Shown here piece after piece: positions 25,036 to 35,500 of a DNA stretch of 64,000 nucleotides. The DNA lies in assembly GCA_963741305.1 (NCBI GenBank), contig CAVUHL010000003.1:4030001-4094000 (forward strand), in the 5' to 3' direction. A model generated the notes under the pieces. That model was not told the origin of the DNA and made no database searches. It saw only the letters and a program-made list of their open reading frames with translations. A program made the translations under genes and the position numbers. The DNA comes from DATMER01 sp963741305 (GTDB taxonomy: Bacteria > Acidobacteriota > Thermoanaerobaculia > Multivoradales > UBA5704). The first letter of the stretch is position 1. Every line of letters starts with the position of its first letter.

Positions 25036-26640
25036 ATGAAGAGCCCGCATCGCCTGTACCCTCTCCCGGTCCTGATCCTGGCCGGGCTCCTCGGCCATGG
25101 CTTTCCCACTGGGGCGCAGACCCCCGCCGACGGCGGCGGAGAGACGGTCGAGGTCGAGATCAAGATGGTCCCCTTCTACGCGGTCGACGCGGAGGGGAAG
25201 CCGGTCTTCGACCTGAAACAGGACGAGGTGGAGCTCCGGCTCGACGGCAAGCCGCTCCCCGTGGATACCTTCGACGCTTTCTCGAAAGATGGCTCGAAAG
25301 AGGGCGAAAAGCCCGGCCCGGGCAAGGAAACCGCAAAAGCCAAAGCCAAGGCTCCGCGCCGCCACGTGGTGCTCTTCTTCGACACGGCGTTCTCCTCGCC
25401 GCGCGGCTTCGAGACCGGGCGGGAGTTCGCGGTGAAGATGGTGGGAGACCTGCCGGAGGCGGACCTCCTGTACCTGGTGACGCACGAGTTCCAGACCGGC
25501 CTCAAGCAACGGCTCGGCCCGCTGCCCGCCACGCCGGCCGGCAAGTCCAAGCTGCTCGCCGAGGTCGCGGCCCTGAAGCCCGAGATCGGCCAGATCACCG
25601 CCGAGAGCGAGTTCAGCATGACCATGACCACGCGCGGCAACACCACCCGGGGCAACGCCCCCTCGGGGCAGAACATGGTCGTGGACGAGCCCCTCCGCAC
25701 CATGCAGCAGTCGCAGATGGAGAGCGTGGCATTCACCCTTGCCGAGTCCATCCAGGCGCTCGCCGACCAGTTCCAGCGCATCCACGAGCCGAAGCTGCTG
25801 GTCTTCCTCTCGCAGGGCATCGATCCCACCCTCTACTGGACCGGCAGCGACCTCAAGCTGAACGCCACGGCCGAGAACCCGGACCTCATCGTCAAGGGCA
25901 CCCAGTTCACGGGCCTGCACAAGATGTACGAGAAGCCCATGCGGCAGCTCGCCGACAGCGGCACGATGAGCCTCTTCGTCAACCTCGACGACCAGGCGAG
26001 ACGGCAGCGGGTGAACGACAGCTCGCTGCAGCACATGGCGCGGGCGAGCGGCGGCCTGTACCTGGGAGGCGTCGATGCCTCGCTGGTGAGCGACCGCGCC
26101 GCGCGCTCGACCGCGGCCTACTACGAGGCCGGTTTCTACCTGACCTCGGCCGACCTGAAGCTGTCCCGCGGCAAGGTGGAGGTCGTGGTCAACCGTCCGG
26201 GTGTGAGCACCTGGTCGGCGGGCACGATCAAGACGCGCGAGACCTGGCGCGGGCTCACCGACGAGGCCCAGCGCCTGCTCATCGTGGACCTGGTCGAGGG
26301 CGAGCAGCGGGCGCGCAAGCCGGTGAAGCTGACCCTGGAGAACCTGCCCGGAAACGTGCAGGGCGGCCGGACGGCCACGGGCACCACCCGTCTCCAGTTC
26401 CAGGCCGGCTGGCCGCAGGAGCTGGCGGGCCGCAAGGTCGACCTCTACAACGTCCTCCTCGAGCCCCGGAAAGGCTCGCCGGCCGTCCTGCGCTTCGACC
26501 GCAAGGAGGGGACGCACGTGGGGGCTCAGGGGGTCGAGATGGAGCTGCCCGGGAAGTCGGCCTACATCTGGGGCATCGTGGCCATCGAGCCCACCAGCGG
26601 CAAGGCCTGGTTCCGGCGGTTCCAGCTCCAGGGGCAGTAA
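25036..26640 (+). CDS. VWFA-related acidobacterial-type protein, paralogue 1
   Basis: This 534-residue secreted protein starts at MKSPHRLYPLPV, preceded by GAGGAG. It has a signal peptide, then ETVEVEIKMVPFYAVDAEGK and the TIGR03436-type core. The position of the MIDAS motif reads HVVLFFDTAFSSPRGFE: the canonical DxSxS is changed to DTAFSS, so metal-dependent adhesion may be altered. Middle region: LVFLSQGIDPTLYW and LADSGTMSLFVNLDD. It resembles the tandem pair at 38660 and 40439 throughout. The role of the family is unknown; a secreted binding protein is a reasonable guess. Confidence 0.88.
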   Translation: MKSPHRLYPLPVLILAGLLGHGFPTGAQTPADGGGETVEVEIKMVPFYAVDAEGKPVFDLKQDEVELRLDGKPLPVDTFDAFSKDGSKEGEKPGPGKETAKAKAKAPRRHVVLFFDTAFSSPRGFETGREFAVKMVGDLPEADLLYLVTHEFQTGLKQRLGPLPATPAGKSKLLAEVAALKPEIGQITAESEFSMTMTTRGNTTRGNAPSGQNMVVDEPLRTMQQSQMESVAFTLAESIQALADQFQRIHEPKLLVFLSQGIDPTLYWTGSDLKLNATAENPDLIVKGTQFTGLHKMYEKPMRQLADSGTMSLFVNLDDQARRQRVNDSSLQHMARASGGLYLGGVDASLVSDRAARSTAAYYEAGFYLTSADLKLSRGKVEVVVNRPGVSTWSAGTIKTRETWRGLTDEAQRLLIVDLVEGEQRARKPVKLTLENLPGNVQGGRTATGTTRLQFQAGWPQELAGRKVDLYNVLLEPRKGSPAVLRFDRKEGTHVGAQGVEMELPGKSAYIWGIVAIEPTSGKAWFRRFQLQGQ

Positions 26641-26646
26641 GAAGGA

Positions 26647-26743
26647 CCCCCACCCAGGGCGCCATGAATGTCGCCCCTACAAGTGACCTCGACCTTATCG
26701 TCTTGCTTGTAGGGGCGTGATTCATCACGCCCTGGGCGGGGGC
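26647..26743. repeat. Long inverted repeat of the GTAGGGGC family, copy 2
   Basis: Two arms of about 38 bases (ACCCCCACCCAGGGCG ... CGCCCCTACAAG and CTTGTAGGGGCG ... CGCCCTGGGCGGGG) flank a short loop, between the VWA gene and the sugar dehydrogenase gene. It is related to copies at 18025 and 56894. A terminator or mobile-element remnant is possible. Confidence 0.75.
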
Positions 26744-26760
26744 TCTGCTACTCTCCCGCC

Positions 26761-28977
26761 ATGCCGTTCAGAGCTTTTCTCCTCGCCTTGCTGGCGTGCC
26801 TGCCCCTGCGTGCCGCCACCCTCCCCGCCGACTTCACCGAAACCCAGCTGGCCAGGGGGATCGTCCGCCCCACGGCCATGGCGCTGGCGCCGGATGGCCG
26901 CATCTTCGTCTGCGAGCAGACCGGAGCGCTGCGGGTGATCAAGGATGGCAAGCTCCTCCCCCAGCCCTTCGTGACCGTGCCGGTCTTCACCGAGGGGGAA
27001 CGCGGGCTGCTCGGCGTGACCGTCGATCCCGACTTCCCGCGCACGCCCCACGTCTATGTCTACTACACGGCCACCAAGCCGATCGTGCATAACCGGGTGA
27101 GCCGGTTCACGGCCTCTGGCGACCGCGCGGTCAACGGGAGCGAGGCCGCCATCCTCGACCTTCCGCAGCTCGCCAAGCCGATCCACAACGGCGGCGCCAT
27201 GCACTTCGGCCCGGACGGCCACCTCTACGTCGCGGTGGGCGAGAACGCCGTGCCCGAGAACGCCCAGAACCTGGACAACCCGCTGGGCAAGATCCTCCGC
27301 ATCGAGAAGGACGGCTCGATCCCGTCCGACAATCCCTTCTCCGGCCGCGCCATCTGGGCCTATGGACTGCGCAACCCGTTCTCCTTCGCGTTCCAACCCG
27401 GAACCGGACGCATGTTCATCAACGACGTGGGCAGGAAGGACTGGGAGGAGATCAACGAAGGGGAGGCCGGAGCCAATTACGGCTGGCCGGTCACGGAAGG
27501 ACCCACGAACGATCCGGCCTACCGGGCGCCGCTCTACACCTACCGCCACGGCCCGACCCCGGCGACCGGCTGCGCCATCTCCGGCGGAGCCTTCTACGAT
27601 CCTGCCGAGGCACGGTTCCCTTCCGATCACGTGGGGAGCTACTTCTTCGCCGACTTCTGCAGCGGCTGGATCCGCCGCCTCGATCCCGCGACGAAGACGG
27701 CCCATGCCTTCGCCACGGACATCGGCGGCCCCATCGGCCTTCAAGTGGGAGACGACGGCAGTCTCTACTACCTGGCCTATGAGGACGGGACGGTCTCCCG
27801 GATCGACTTCACCGGCAACCCCGCGCCCCGCATCACCGCCCAACCCGAGGATTTGAAGGTGACCCTGGGGGCCCCAGCGTCCTTCACCGTAGGAGCGAGC
27901 GGAGCCCCGCCGCTGCGCTATCAGTGGCGGAGAAACGGCATCGAAATCCCCGGTGCCACCGGTGCGAGCTACACCCTGCTCAAGGCGGAAGAGAGCGCAA
28001 TCTTCGAGGTCATCGTCTCCAACGACCAGGGCAGCGTCACGAGCGATCCGGCGACCCTGACCGTGGTGACGGATCAGCCGCCCGTGCCCCGGATCACCGT
28101 CTCTAGTTTGCTCTATCAGGGCGGTCAGACGATTGAATACAGCGGAGATGCCACCGATCCCGAAGGCGGCCCGTTGACCCTCACCTGGAGGATCGACTTC
28201 CACCACGCGGAGCATTTCCATCCTTTCGTCCCCGAGGCCTCCGGAGCGTCGGGCTCCTTCACCGTCCCCACGATCGGCGAGACCGCCTCGGACGTCTGGT
28301 TCCGCATCCACCTGACGGCCAAGGACTCAGCCGGCCTCACTGGCACGGCGTTCGTGGACATTCTTCCGCGGAAGGTCCACCTGACTTTCCTCACCGACCC
28401 GCCCGGGCGCCAGATCCTGCTGGACGGCACGCCGCGAACTGCTCCCTTCACCGAGGAGGCCGTGGTCGGCCTGCTCCGTACGATCGGAGCCGCTGCGCCC
28501 GTCTCCTGGTCGGACGGCGGCGCCACGGTCCACGAGATCACCACCCCGGCGGCCGACACCACCTACACGGCTGTATTCCAAGCCCAGGGAAGCGGCCTGA
28601 TGGCCACCTACTTCGACGACCGGAACCTCTCCCGGCCGGCGCTGACCCGCATCGACCCGAACGTGGACTTCCAATGGGGACAGGGCTCGCCGGCCCCGGG
28701 CATCGGCAGGGACACCTTCAGCGTCCGCTGGACGGGCAGGGTCGGAGCCAGGGTGACCGGCCCGCATACCTTCCTGGTGCGCGCCGACAACGGCGCCCGC
28801 CTCTGGATCGACGGCAAGCCCCTTCAGGACCGGGGGACGATCGAGCTCGAAGCTGGTAAAATGTACGGCCTCCGCCTGGAGTACTACGAGAACCGTGGAG
28901 CGGCGATGGTGCAGCTTCTCTGGTCGGCTCCTGGCCTGCGCCGGCAAGTCGTGCCGGAAGGCCAGCTCACGCCCTGA
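26761..28977 (+). CDS. PQQ-dependent sugar dehydrogenase with Ig-like and PA14 domains, secreted
   Basis: This 738-residue protein has a short signal peptide (MPFRAFLLALLACLPLRAAT). A soluble glucose/sorbosone dehydrogenase beta-propeller covers about 20-355 (IVRPTAMALAPDGRIFV, GERGLLGVTVDPDF, IHNGGAMHFGPDGHLYVAVG, YGLRNPFSFAF, and GRKDWEEINEGEAGANYGWP). An Ig-like domain (about 360-440, YQWRRNGIEIPGATG), a PKD-like region and a PA14-like C-terminal domain (about 620-738) follow. It probably oxidises sugars or aldoses with PQQ outside the cell. PA14 suggests carbohydrate binding. Confidence 0.9.
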   Translation: MPFRAFLLALLACLPLRAATLPADFTETQLARGIVRPTAMALAPDGRIFVCEQTGALRVIKDGKLLPQPFVTVPVFTEGERGLLGVTVDPDFPRTPHVYVYYTATKPIVHNRVSRFTASGDRAVNGSEAAILDLPQLAKPIHNGGAMHFGPDGHLYVAVGENAVPENAQNLDNPLGKILRIEKDGSIPSDNPFSGRAIWAYGLRNPFSFAFQPGTGRMFINDVGRKDWEEINEGEAGANYGWPVTEGPTNDPAYRAPLYTYRHGPTPATGCAISGGAFYDPAEARFPSDHVGSYFFADFCSGWIRRLDPATKTAHAFATDIGGPIGLQVGDDGSLYYLAYEDGTVSRIDFTGNPAPRITAQPEDLKVTLGAPASFTVGASGAPPLRYQWRRNGIEIPGATGASYTLLKAEESAIFEVIVSNDQGSVTSDPATLTVVTDQPPVPRITVSSLLYQGGQTIEYSGDATDPEGGPLTLTWRIDFHHAEHFHPFVPEASGASGSFTVPTIGETASDVWFRIHLTAKDSAGLTGTAFVDILPRKVHLTFLTDPPGRQILLDGTPRTAPFTEEAVVGLLRTIGAAAPVSWSDGGATVHEITTPAADTTYTAVFQAQGSGLMATYFDDRNLSRPALTRIDPNVDFQWGQGSPAPGIGRDTFSVRWTGRVGARVTGPHTFLVRADNGARLWIDGKPLQDRGTIELEAGKMYGLRLEYYENRGAAMVQLLWSAPGLRRQVVPEGQLTP

Positions 28978-29017
28978 GCGCGGTGAAACGGATCAGCCCT
29001 GGAAGGCACCAAGACTC

Positions 29018-32000
29018 ATGAAGACCCTGCTTCTCCTCGCACTCTCTCTGGCCGTCCTCGTTCCCGGAGCCGGCGCTCAGACCGCCACCCTCGTCGAGGA
29101 CATCGCGCCGCAAGAGGTCAATCATCCCTTCGTGCAGCTCGGATCCCTTCATCCGTTCGGCCACAGCCTCTTCTTCGTCAACTCCTCGTCCGGCGGAGAG
29201 GCCTGGACGACCGACGGCACAGTCTTCGGAACCCGGATGCTCGCAGACGCCTGCCCGGATCCGTGCTTCAGCGAGAAGCCGGAGGCCCTGGGGATGCTCG
29301 GACACCGGCTCGTGTACCAGCGGGGACAGCTCTGGAGCACCGATGGCACCCCCGCGGGGACGGCGGCGCTGACTGATCCCTCCATCCGGATCAGCGAGGA
29401 GGACGGCTCCATCGTCCTCCTTGGCGACCGCATCTACTTCAAGGCCTGCAGCAGCTCCGCATGCGCGGTGTGGAGCACCGACGGCACTCCCGCGGGGACC
29501 GGGCCGCTGCCCGTGCTCACTCCGGACCCGGAGATCAAGAACATTTCCAGCCTGGTCGCCGCCAGCGGCCGGGTCTATTTCGCCGCGAGCGATTCCTTTG
29601 CTGAAGGACCGGAGCTTTGGGCGGCGGATGCGGCCGGGACGCGCCGGCTCCTGGAGCTTCCGGCCGACCGCTACGACGTCTGGACCGCCTGGGGGAACCT
29701 GCTCTTCTTCACCGCTTTCATCGACGATGCCTCGCAGCTCTGGGTCAGCGACGGCACGCCCGCCGGCACCCGCTCCCTGGGCTCCTTCGCCGGAGGGCTC
29801 GTCACCTGGCTGACCACCGGCCCCAGCGGCCTCTACTTCGTCGCGGACGACGTCGTCCACGGACAGGAGATCTGGCGCAGCGACGGCACGCCGGAGGGGA
29901 CCCGCCGCGTCACCGAGCTCGGTTATTTCGAGCCCTTCTACCTCTTCTCCTTCGACGAAGGACAGGAGGGCTGGGCGTTCGAGATCGACGGCCGGCTGCT
30001 GTTCGCCGCCGACGATCACATCACCGGCAGGCGCCTGTGGACGTCCACCGGCGCTCCCGAGAGCACCCGGGCGGTGAGCGAGCCCGCCCTCGGCTCCCGC
30101 CTTTACCGGGCCGGAGACCGGCTGTTCGCCTTCCGGTACGACGAGAGCGCCGAGGAATGCGAGGTCTGGAGCTTTGACGCGAAGGGGGCCGGCACGCGGC
30201 TCGTGGACGGCCTTTCCAGCAAGAACTGCGATCCTAGCACCTACTGGGACAACGTCAACCTGCAGACCGCCGGCAGCCGGGCCTACTTCTCGGCGCTGGA
30301 AGGCGACGGCGCCACCTTCTCCATCTGGCGCAGCGACGGTACGGCCAAGGGAACGGTCCGGCTGGCCTCGACTCCATCCTACGTCGAGGAAATAGCGGTC
30401 ACGGAGGGCGAGGGCCGCGTCTACTTCGCCACCTCCACCGGGCTCTGGGTCTGGGACGCCCAGGACGGGCCGCGGAAGATCGTGGGCAGGGGGGTCTACA
30501 ATGCCTCCTCGGTCCCGTCGGACCTGGCCTTCCACCAGGGGAAGCTGTTCTTCACGGCCCGCGACGGGGAAGTGTTGCCTGGTTCCCCGGACCCGGAGAA
30601 GACCATCTGGTCCAGCCAGGGCTCGAGCGCGGACACGTCCCTCTTCGTCGACGGGGGCCCCGGCTGCGCCTACCCCGGACGCCTCGCCTCGTCCGCAACC
30701 TCCCTCGTGTTCCTGTGCGATCTCTACGCCTTCGACGACGAGCTCCGGAGCGCCCTGCCCGCCGGAGGGGGCAGCGTGCTCCTGGCCGTGGACATCCCGG
30801 ACAACCTTCTCCTGCTCGAGCATGAGGGAAGGGTCTGGTTCCTGGCCGGGAACGACCATGAGGTCTGGACGACCGACGGCACGCCGGCCGGCACCACCCG
30901 GCTCACCGACGCGGGCGGGAGCCCGCTCCAGGCGATGCACTCTTCCGGCATCTTTCCCGCGGAGCCCTGGGCGCTGTCAGACGGCCATTTCGTCTACTTC
31001 AGGGCGGCGCAGCAGGGCGGAATTACCCAGCTCTGGCGCAGCGACGGCACGCCCGCCGGCACGATCCCTCTGCCGGCTTTTCCCACGCGCTGGCCCTTCG
31101 AGGTCGCCACGCGTGTCGGCTCGGCCACCCTGGTCAAACTGGACGACCATCTCTGGCGTACCGACGGCACTCCTGCCGGCACGCTGCCCCTGACTCCGGT
31201 GCTCGAATACCCCTATCTGCTCACTTCCACCAGCAGCGCCTTCTACACCTACGCAGAGCACGGCGGCGGCGGCACGACCCTCTGGCGCACCGATGGCACC
31301 GCGAACGGGACCATCGCCCTCGTTCCGGCCTTCGAGTGGACGGCATACGACCAGAACTTCCCGATCCCCAGGCCGGTCGCCCTCGGAGAGAAGCTCTTCT
31401 TCGCTGCCTCCGATCCGGAGCACGGCACCGAGCTCTGGATCACCGACGGCACGCCGGCCGGTACCTCGCTGCTCGCCGACATCGCCCCCGGCCGGTTCAG
31501 CTCCGCCCCGACCGGCCTCGTCGCCGCCGGCGGCGCGGTCTGGTTCACGGCCTTCGACCCGAGGCATGGCCGGGAGCTCTGGCGCACCGACGGCACCACC
31601 GCCGGCACCCGCCTGGTCCAGGACATCTCCCCCGAGCGGCGCTCGTCCTCTCCCGAGCACCTCACGGAATCCCACGGCCGGCTCTTCTTCTCGGCGGACG
31701 ACGGCATTACCGGCCGCGAGCTCTGGGCCGTCCCCCTGGCGGGTCCGGGCTTCTGCCAGCCGCAGGACACGGCGCTCTGCCTGCAGGGCGGGCGCTTCCG
31801 TGTCGAATCCCGCTGGCGGGACTTCCAGGGCAACGGCGGGGCCGGCAAGGCGGTGCCCCTCACCGGCGACACCGGCACCTTCTGGTTCTTCTCGCCCTCG
31901 AACGTCGAGGTCCTTCTCAAGGTGCTCGACGGCCGCGGGGTGAACGATCACTTCTGGGTCTTCTACGGCGCCCTGTCCAGCGTCGAGTACAGCCTGACGG

Positions 32001-32527
32001 TCACCGACACGCAGACCGGCCTCACGCGGCGGTACTCCAATCCGGAAGGGCAGCTCGCCAGTGCCGGTGACACCACGGGCTTCGGCCCGAGGGGTGCGCA
32101 GTCGGTGGTGCCGGACGTCTTCACCGCGGCGCCCTCGCCCCCGGCGCAGGTGCGCGGCTGGAGCTCTACCGCGGCGAATACCGCGACGGTCCCCTGCGTG
32201 CCCGGCGCGCAGCGGCTCTGCCTCAACGGCGGACGCTTCGCGGTGCAAGTCTCCTGGAAGGACTTCCAGGGCAAGACCGGCCAGGGCAAGGCGGTACCGT
32301 TCGCCGGAGATACGGGCTTTTTCTGGTTCTTCGACCAGGCCAACATCGAGCTCGCGGTCAAGGTGCTGGACGGCAGGCCGCTGAACGGCAAGTTCTGGGT
32401 CTTCTATGGCGCCCTTTCGAACGTCGAGTACACGATCACGGTCACGGACACACAGACCGGCGCCGTCAAGGAATACAAGAACCCCTCCGGACAGTTCGGC
32501 AGCGTCGGCGATACCGGGGCGTTCTGA
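29018..32527 (+). CDS. ELWxxDGT-repeat secreted protein 1
   Basis: This 1169-residue protein starts at MKTLLLLALSLAVLV, giving a clean signal peptide. An upstream in-frame extension overlapping the sugar dehydrogenase gene is rejected. Residues about 20-910 contain many copies of the ELWxxDGTxxGT motif (for example ELWITDGTPAGTSLLADIAP and ELWRTDGTTAGTRLVQDISP), a beta-propeller-like repeat. Two related domains of about 105 residues close the protein (from about 917 and 1064): LCLQGGRFRVESRWRDFQG, then FWFFSPSNVEVLLKVLDG and FWVFYGALSSVEYSLTVTD. The tandem C-terminal domain recurs in the next gene. The function is unknown; extracellular adhesion or binding is likely. Confidence 0.88.
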   Translation: MKTLLLLALSLAVLVPGAGAQTATLVEDIAPQEVNHPFVQLGSLHPFGHSLFFVNSSSGGEAWTTDGTVFGTRMLADACPDPCFSEKPEALGMLGHRLVYQRGQLWSTDGTPAGTAALTDPSIRISEEDGSIVLLGDRIYFKACSSSACAVWSTDGTPAGTGPLPVLTPDPEIKNISSLVAASGRVYFAASDSFAEGPELWAADAAGTRRLLELPADRYDVWTAWGNLLFFTAFIDDASQLWVSDGTPAGTRSLGSFAGGLVTWLTTGPSGLYFVADDVVHGQEIWRSDGTPEGTRRVTELGYFEPFYLFSFDEGQEGWAFEIDGRLLFAADDHITGRRLWTSTGAPESTRAVSEPALGSRLYRAGDRLFAFRYDESAEECEVWSFDAKGAGTRLVDGLSSKNCDPSTYWDNVNLQTAGSRAYFSALEGDGATFSIWRSDGTAKGTVRLASTPSYVEEIAVTEGEGRVYFATSTGLWVWDAQDGPRKIVGRGVYNASSVPSDLAFHQGKLFFTARDGEVLPGSPDPEKTIWSSQGSSADTSLFVDGGPGCAYPGRLASSATSLVFLCDLYAFDDELRSALPAGGGSVLLAVDIPDNLLLLEHEGRVWFLAGNDHEVWTTDGTPAGTTRLTDAGGSPLQAMHSSGIFPAEPWALSDGHFVYFRAAQQGGITQLWRSDGTPAGTIPLPAFPTRWPFEVATRVGSATLVKLDDHLWRTDGTPAGTLPLTPVLEYPYLLTSTSSAFYTYAEHGGGGTTLWRTDGTANGTIALVPAFEWTAYDQNFPIPRPVALGEKLFFAASDPEHGTELWITDGTPAGTSLLADIAPGRFSSAPTGLVAAGGAVWFTAFDPRHGRELWRTDGTTAGTRLVQDISPERRSSSPEHLTESHGRLFFSADDGITGRELWAVPLAGPGFCQPQDTALCLQGGRFRVESRWRDFQGNGGAGKAVPLTGDTGTFWFFSPSNVEVLLKVLDGRGVNDHFWVFYGALSSVEYSLTVTDTQTGLTRRYSNPEGQLASAGDTTGFGPRGAQSVVPDVFTAAPSPPAQVRGWSSTAANTATVPCVPGAQRLCLNGGRFAVQVSWKDFQGKTGQGKAVPFAGDTGFFWFFDQANIELAVKVLDGRPLNGKFWVFYGALSNVEYTITVTDTQTGAVKEYKNPSGQFGSVGDTGAF

Positions 32528-35500
32528 TGCGCAAGCTCGTCCTGATCGCCCTGCTGATCGCTGCCCCGGCCCAGACCCAGGTCGCCACCCTGGTGCGCGA
32601 CATCACTCCGCAGAGCCCGTCGTACGACGGCCGTGCGGCCAACCCGTTCCGCTTGTCGGCGGCCGGAAACCGGCTGGTCTTCGCCGGGGCCGACGACGTC
32701 CATGGCGGCGAGCTCTGGACGAGCGACGGGACAATCGGCGGCACCGAGATCCTGGAGGACGCCTGCGTCGGAGATTGCAACTCGATCGATTACCTCGCGG
32801 GCAAGACGCCGAACCTCTCGTTCTGGGTGCTCTACCCGGGCGAGCTCTGGCGCTCGGACGGCACGCGCAAGGGGACGTTCCCGGTCCTCGACGGCCTCTA
32901 CGTCGACACCGGCGGCAGCCCGTGGGCCGTGCGCGGAGACGTGCTCTTCTTCCCCCGCTGTCCACAAGCGGACTGCGGCCTCTGGCGGACCGACGGCACC
33001 GTGGCGGGCACGCGCGAGGTCCTGGAAGACCTGAAGGTCAATCATGTGGCCCTGGCCGGGGACCGGGTGCTCGCGGCGACCGACGACGAGCTCTGGCGGC
33101 TCGATCCCGGCAGCGAGACTCCGATCCGCGTCATGCCCCTGGGCCGGGCGAAATTCCTCGCCGTCGTCCAGGGCAGGCTACTGATGACCGTCTCCGGCGC
33201 AGACGGCGAGGATCTCTGGAGCACGGACGGCACCGCGGCCGGAACCCGCGCGCTGACCCAGTTCGCCAACGGCGATCCCTTCGGCTTCAGGGTGAATTCC
33301 GCCACCAGGGGACAACGCTTCTATTTCGTGGCCGACGACATCCAGCACGGCAACGAGCTCTGGGTGAGCGACGGCACTCACCAGGGTACGAAGCGGATCT
33401 CCGACATCGGCTACTACTTCCCGTTCCAGACCGCCGTGGATCTGACGCTCCAGGTGACGGCCGGCGGGCGGGTGGTGTTCCAGGCCACGGACGGGCTGTC
33501 CGACGAGCGGCAGCTCTGGTCGACCGACGGGCGGCCGGAGTCCACGGTCAAGCTCCTGGAGCCCTGTCCCAGGGAATGCCACCCGGCCGACCAGCCGCCT
33601 CCGTACCGCACGGCCAAGGCAGGCAACACGGTCCTCTTCCCCGCGATTGACGCGGAGCACGGGACCGAGCTGTGGACCACCGACGGCACGCCCAACGGCA
33701 CCCGGCTCTTCCTGGACCTCTGCCCCGGCCCCTGCGACTCCGGGCTTGCCTTCGTTCCCTCGGCCCCGGCGGCCGGCGGAGTCCACTTCTCGGCCCAGAA
33801 GCACCTCTGGTGGACCGACGGCACGACGGCGGGAACCCGCCGGCTGACCAACCAGCCGCTGGAGCGGTACGAGCTCATCAAACCCGAGATCGCCGAGGTG
33901 GGCGGCAAGACCTACGTCAAGCTGGGCGACGAGGGAGGCGGCCGCCTCGCGCTCCTGGAGAATGGGGAAGTCCTCCCCCTGACCTTCGGCTCCGGCCTGG
34001 GCTCGGGCTCCGGCATCGAGAGCGTCGTCGCCCAAGGCGGCGAGCTGCACTTCCTGATCGAGGACGGCTCCGAGCGCGGCCTCTGGCGGAGCGCGGGTTC
34101 CGCCGAGGCCACGGCGCTCGTCGACCGGGACGTCTCCCGCATGGAATACCCCGTGTCTGCCGGCGGGATCGTCTACTTCTTCGAGGGCAGCGAGCTCCGG
34201 CGCGTCACGGAGGGGGGCACCGCCCTGATCGCCGACGTTTCCGACGATGATTTCTATAGCTTGCAGCCCGCCGCAGCGCTCGGCGCCCTCCTCTACTTCG
34301 GCATGCTGCGCGACGGCGTTTCGGAGCTCTGGCGAACGGATGGAACACCGGCGGGGACGGTCTCCGTCCTCGATCTCCCCTCCGGGTCGCGCGTGAGCTT
34401 CGTGACCGCTTCAGAAGGGCGTTCAGCAGCCCGGCTCTACCTCGGGCTCTACGGCGAGGAGGAGCAGCGCCTGAGGCTCTGGACGACGGACGGCACCCCG
34501 GCGGGCACGCGAGAGCTCCTCACCCTGGCGCAGTACGACTTCATCGAGAGCCGGTTCGTCCACATCGGCGGGTACGACTACTTCATCGAGTCCTATGGCT
34601 TCTACGAGGTCAGCCGCCTTTGGCGCACCGACGGCACTGCCGCGGGCACGGCCGCGATCCCGCTGTCACCAGAGCCGGTCCTCATCGACGAGATGATCGC
34701 GCACCAGGGTTCGGTCTACCTGCTCGGCGCGGACTTCGACTATCCCAGCGGGACCTCCGCGCTCTGGCGGGTGAACGGCGGCACGCCGGTCCGCCTCGGC
34801 ACCTTCGGAGCGCACCGCCAGACCGATCTCGCCTCCACGGGCAGCACGGTCCTGTTCACCGTCGACGACGGGGAGCACGGGACCGAGCTCTGGGCCACCG
34901 ACGGGACTCCGTCCGGAACCCGGCTGCTCAAGGACATCGCGCCGGGACCGTTCCCGTCGCACCCCGGCTTTCTCACTCCGGCTGGCGGCAAGGTCTTCTT
35001 CTCCGCCCGGGACCACGCCCATGGCTACGAGCTGTGGGAGAGCGACGGGACCGCCGCCGGCACCCGGCTGGTGCACGACATCGCACCGGGTCCGGCGTCG
35101 TCCTCCCCCCGCTTGCTCACCGCGGCGGAGGGACGGCTCTATTTCACCGCCGACGACGGGCTCACCGGCCGCGAGCTGTGGACCCTCCCGCTGAGCGGAC
35201 CGGGCTGCCAGCCCTCTGCCCGCGTCCTCTGCTTACAGGGGGGACGCTTCCAGGTGGAAGCGTCCTGGAGGGACTTCCAACGCAACACCGGCGCCGGGAC
35301 CGCCGTCCCCCTCACCGGCGACACCGGCTACTTCTGGTTCTTCGATCCGGCCAACGCCGAGGTCATCCTCAAGATCCTGGACGGCCGGAGCCTCAACGGC
35401 CATCAATGGGTGTTCTACGGCGCGCTCTCCAGCGTCGAGTACACGCTGACCGTCACCGACACGCAGACCGGCCTGACCGCGCGCTACGTCAATCCCATGG

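Noticed and set aside
28895..29017. Upstream extension of the first ELWxxDGT gene
   Set aside because: It overlaps the end of the sugar dehydrogenase gene and would remove the signal peptide from the N-terminus.
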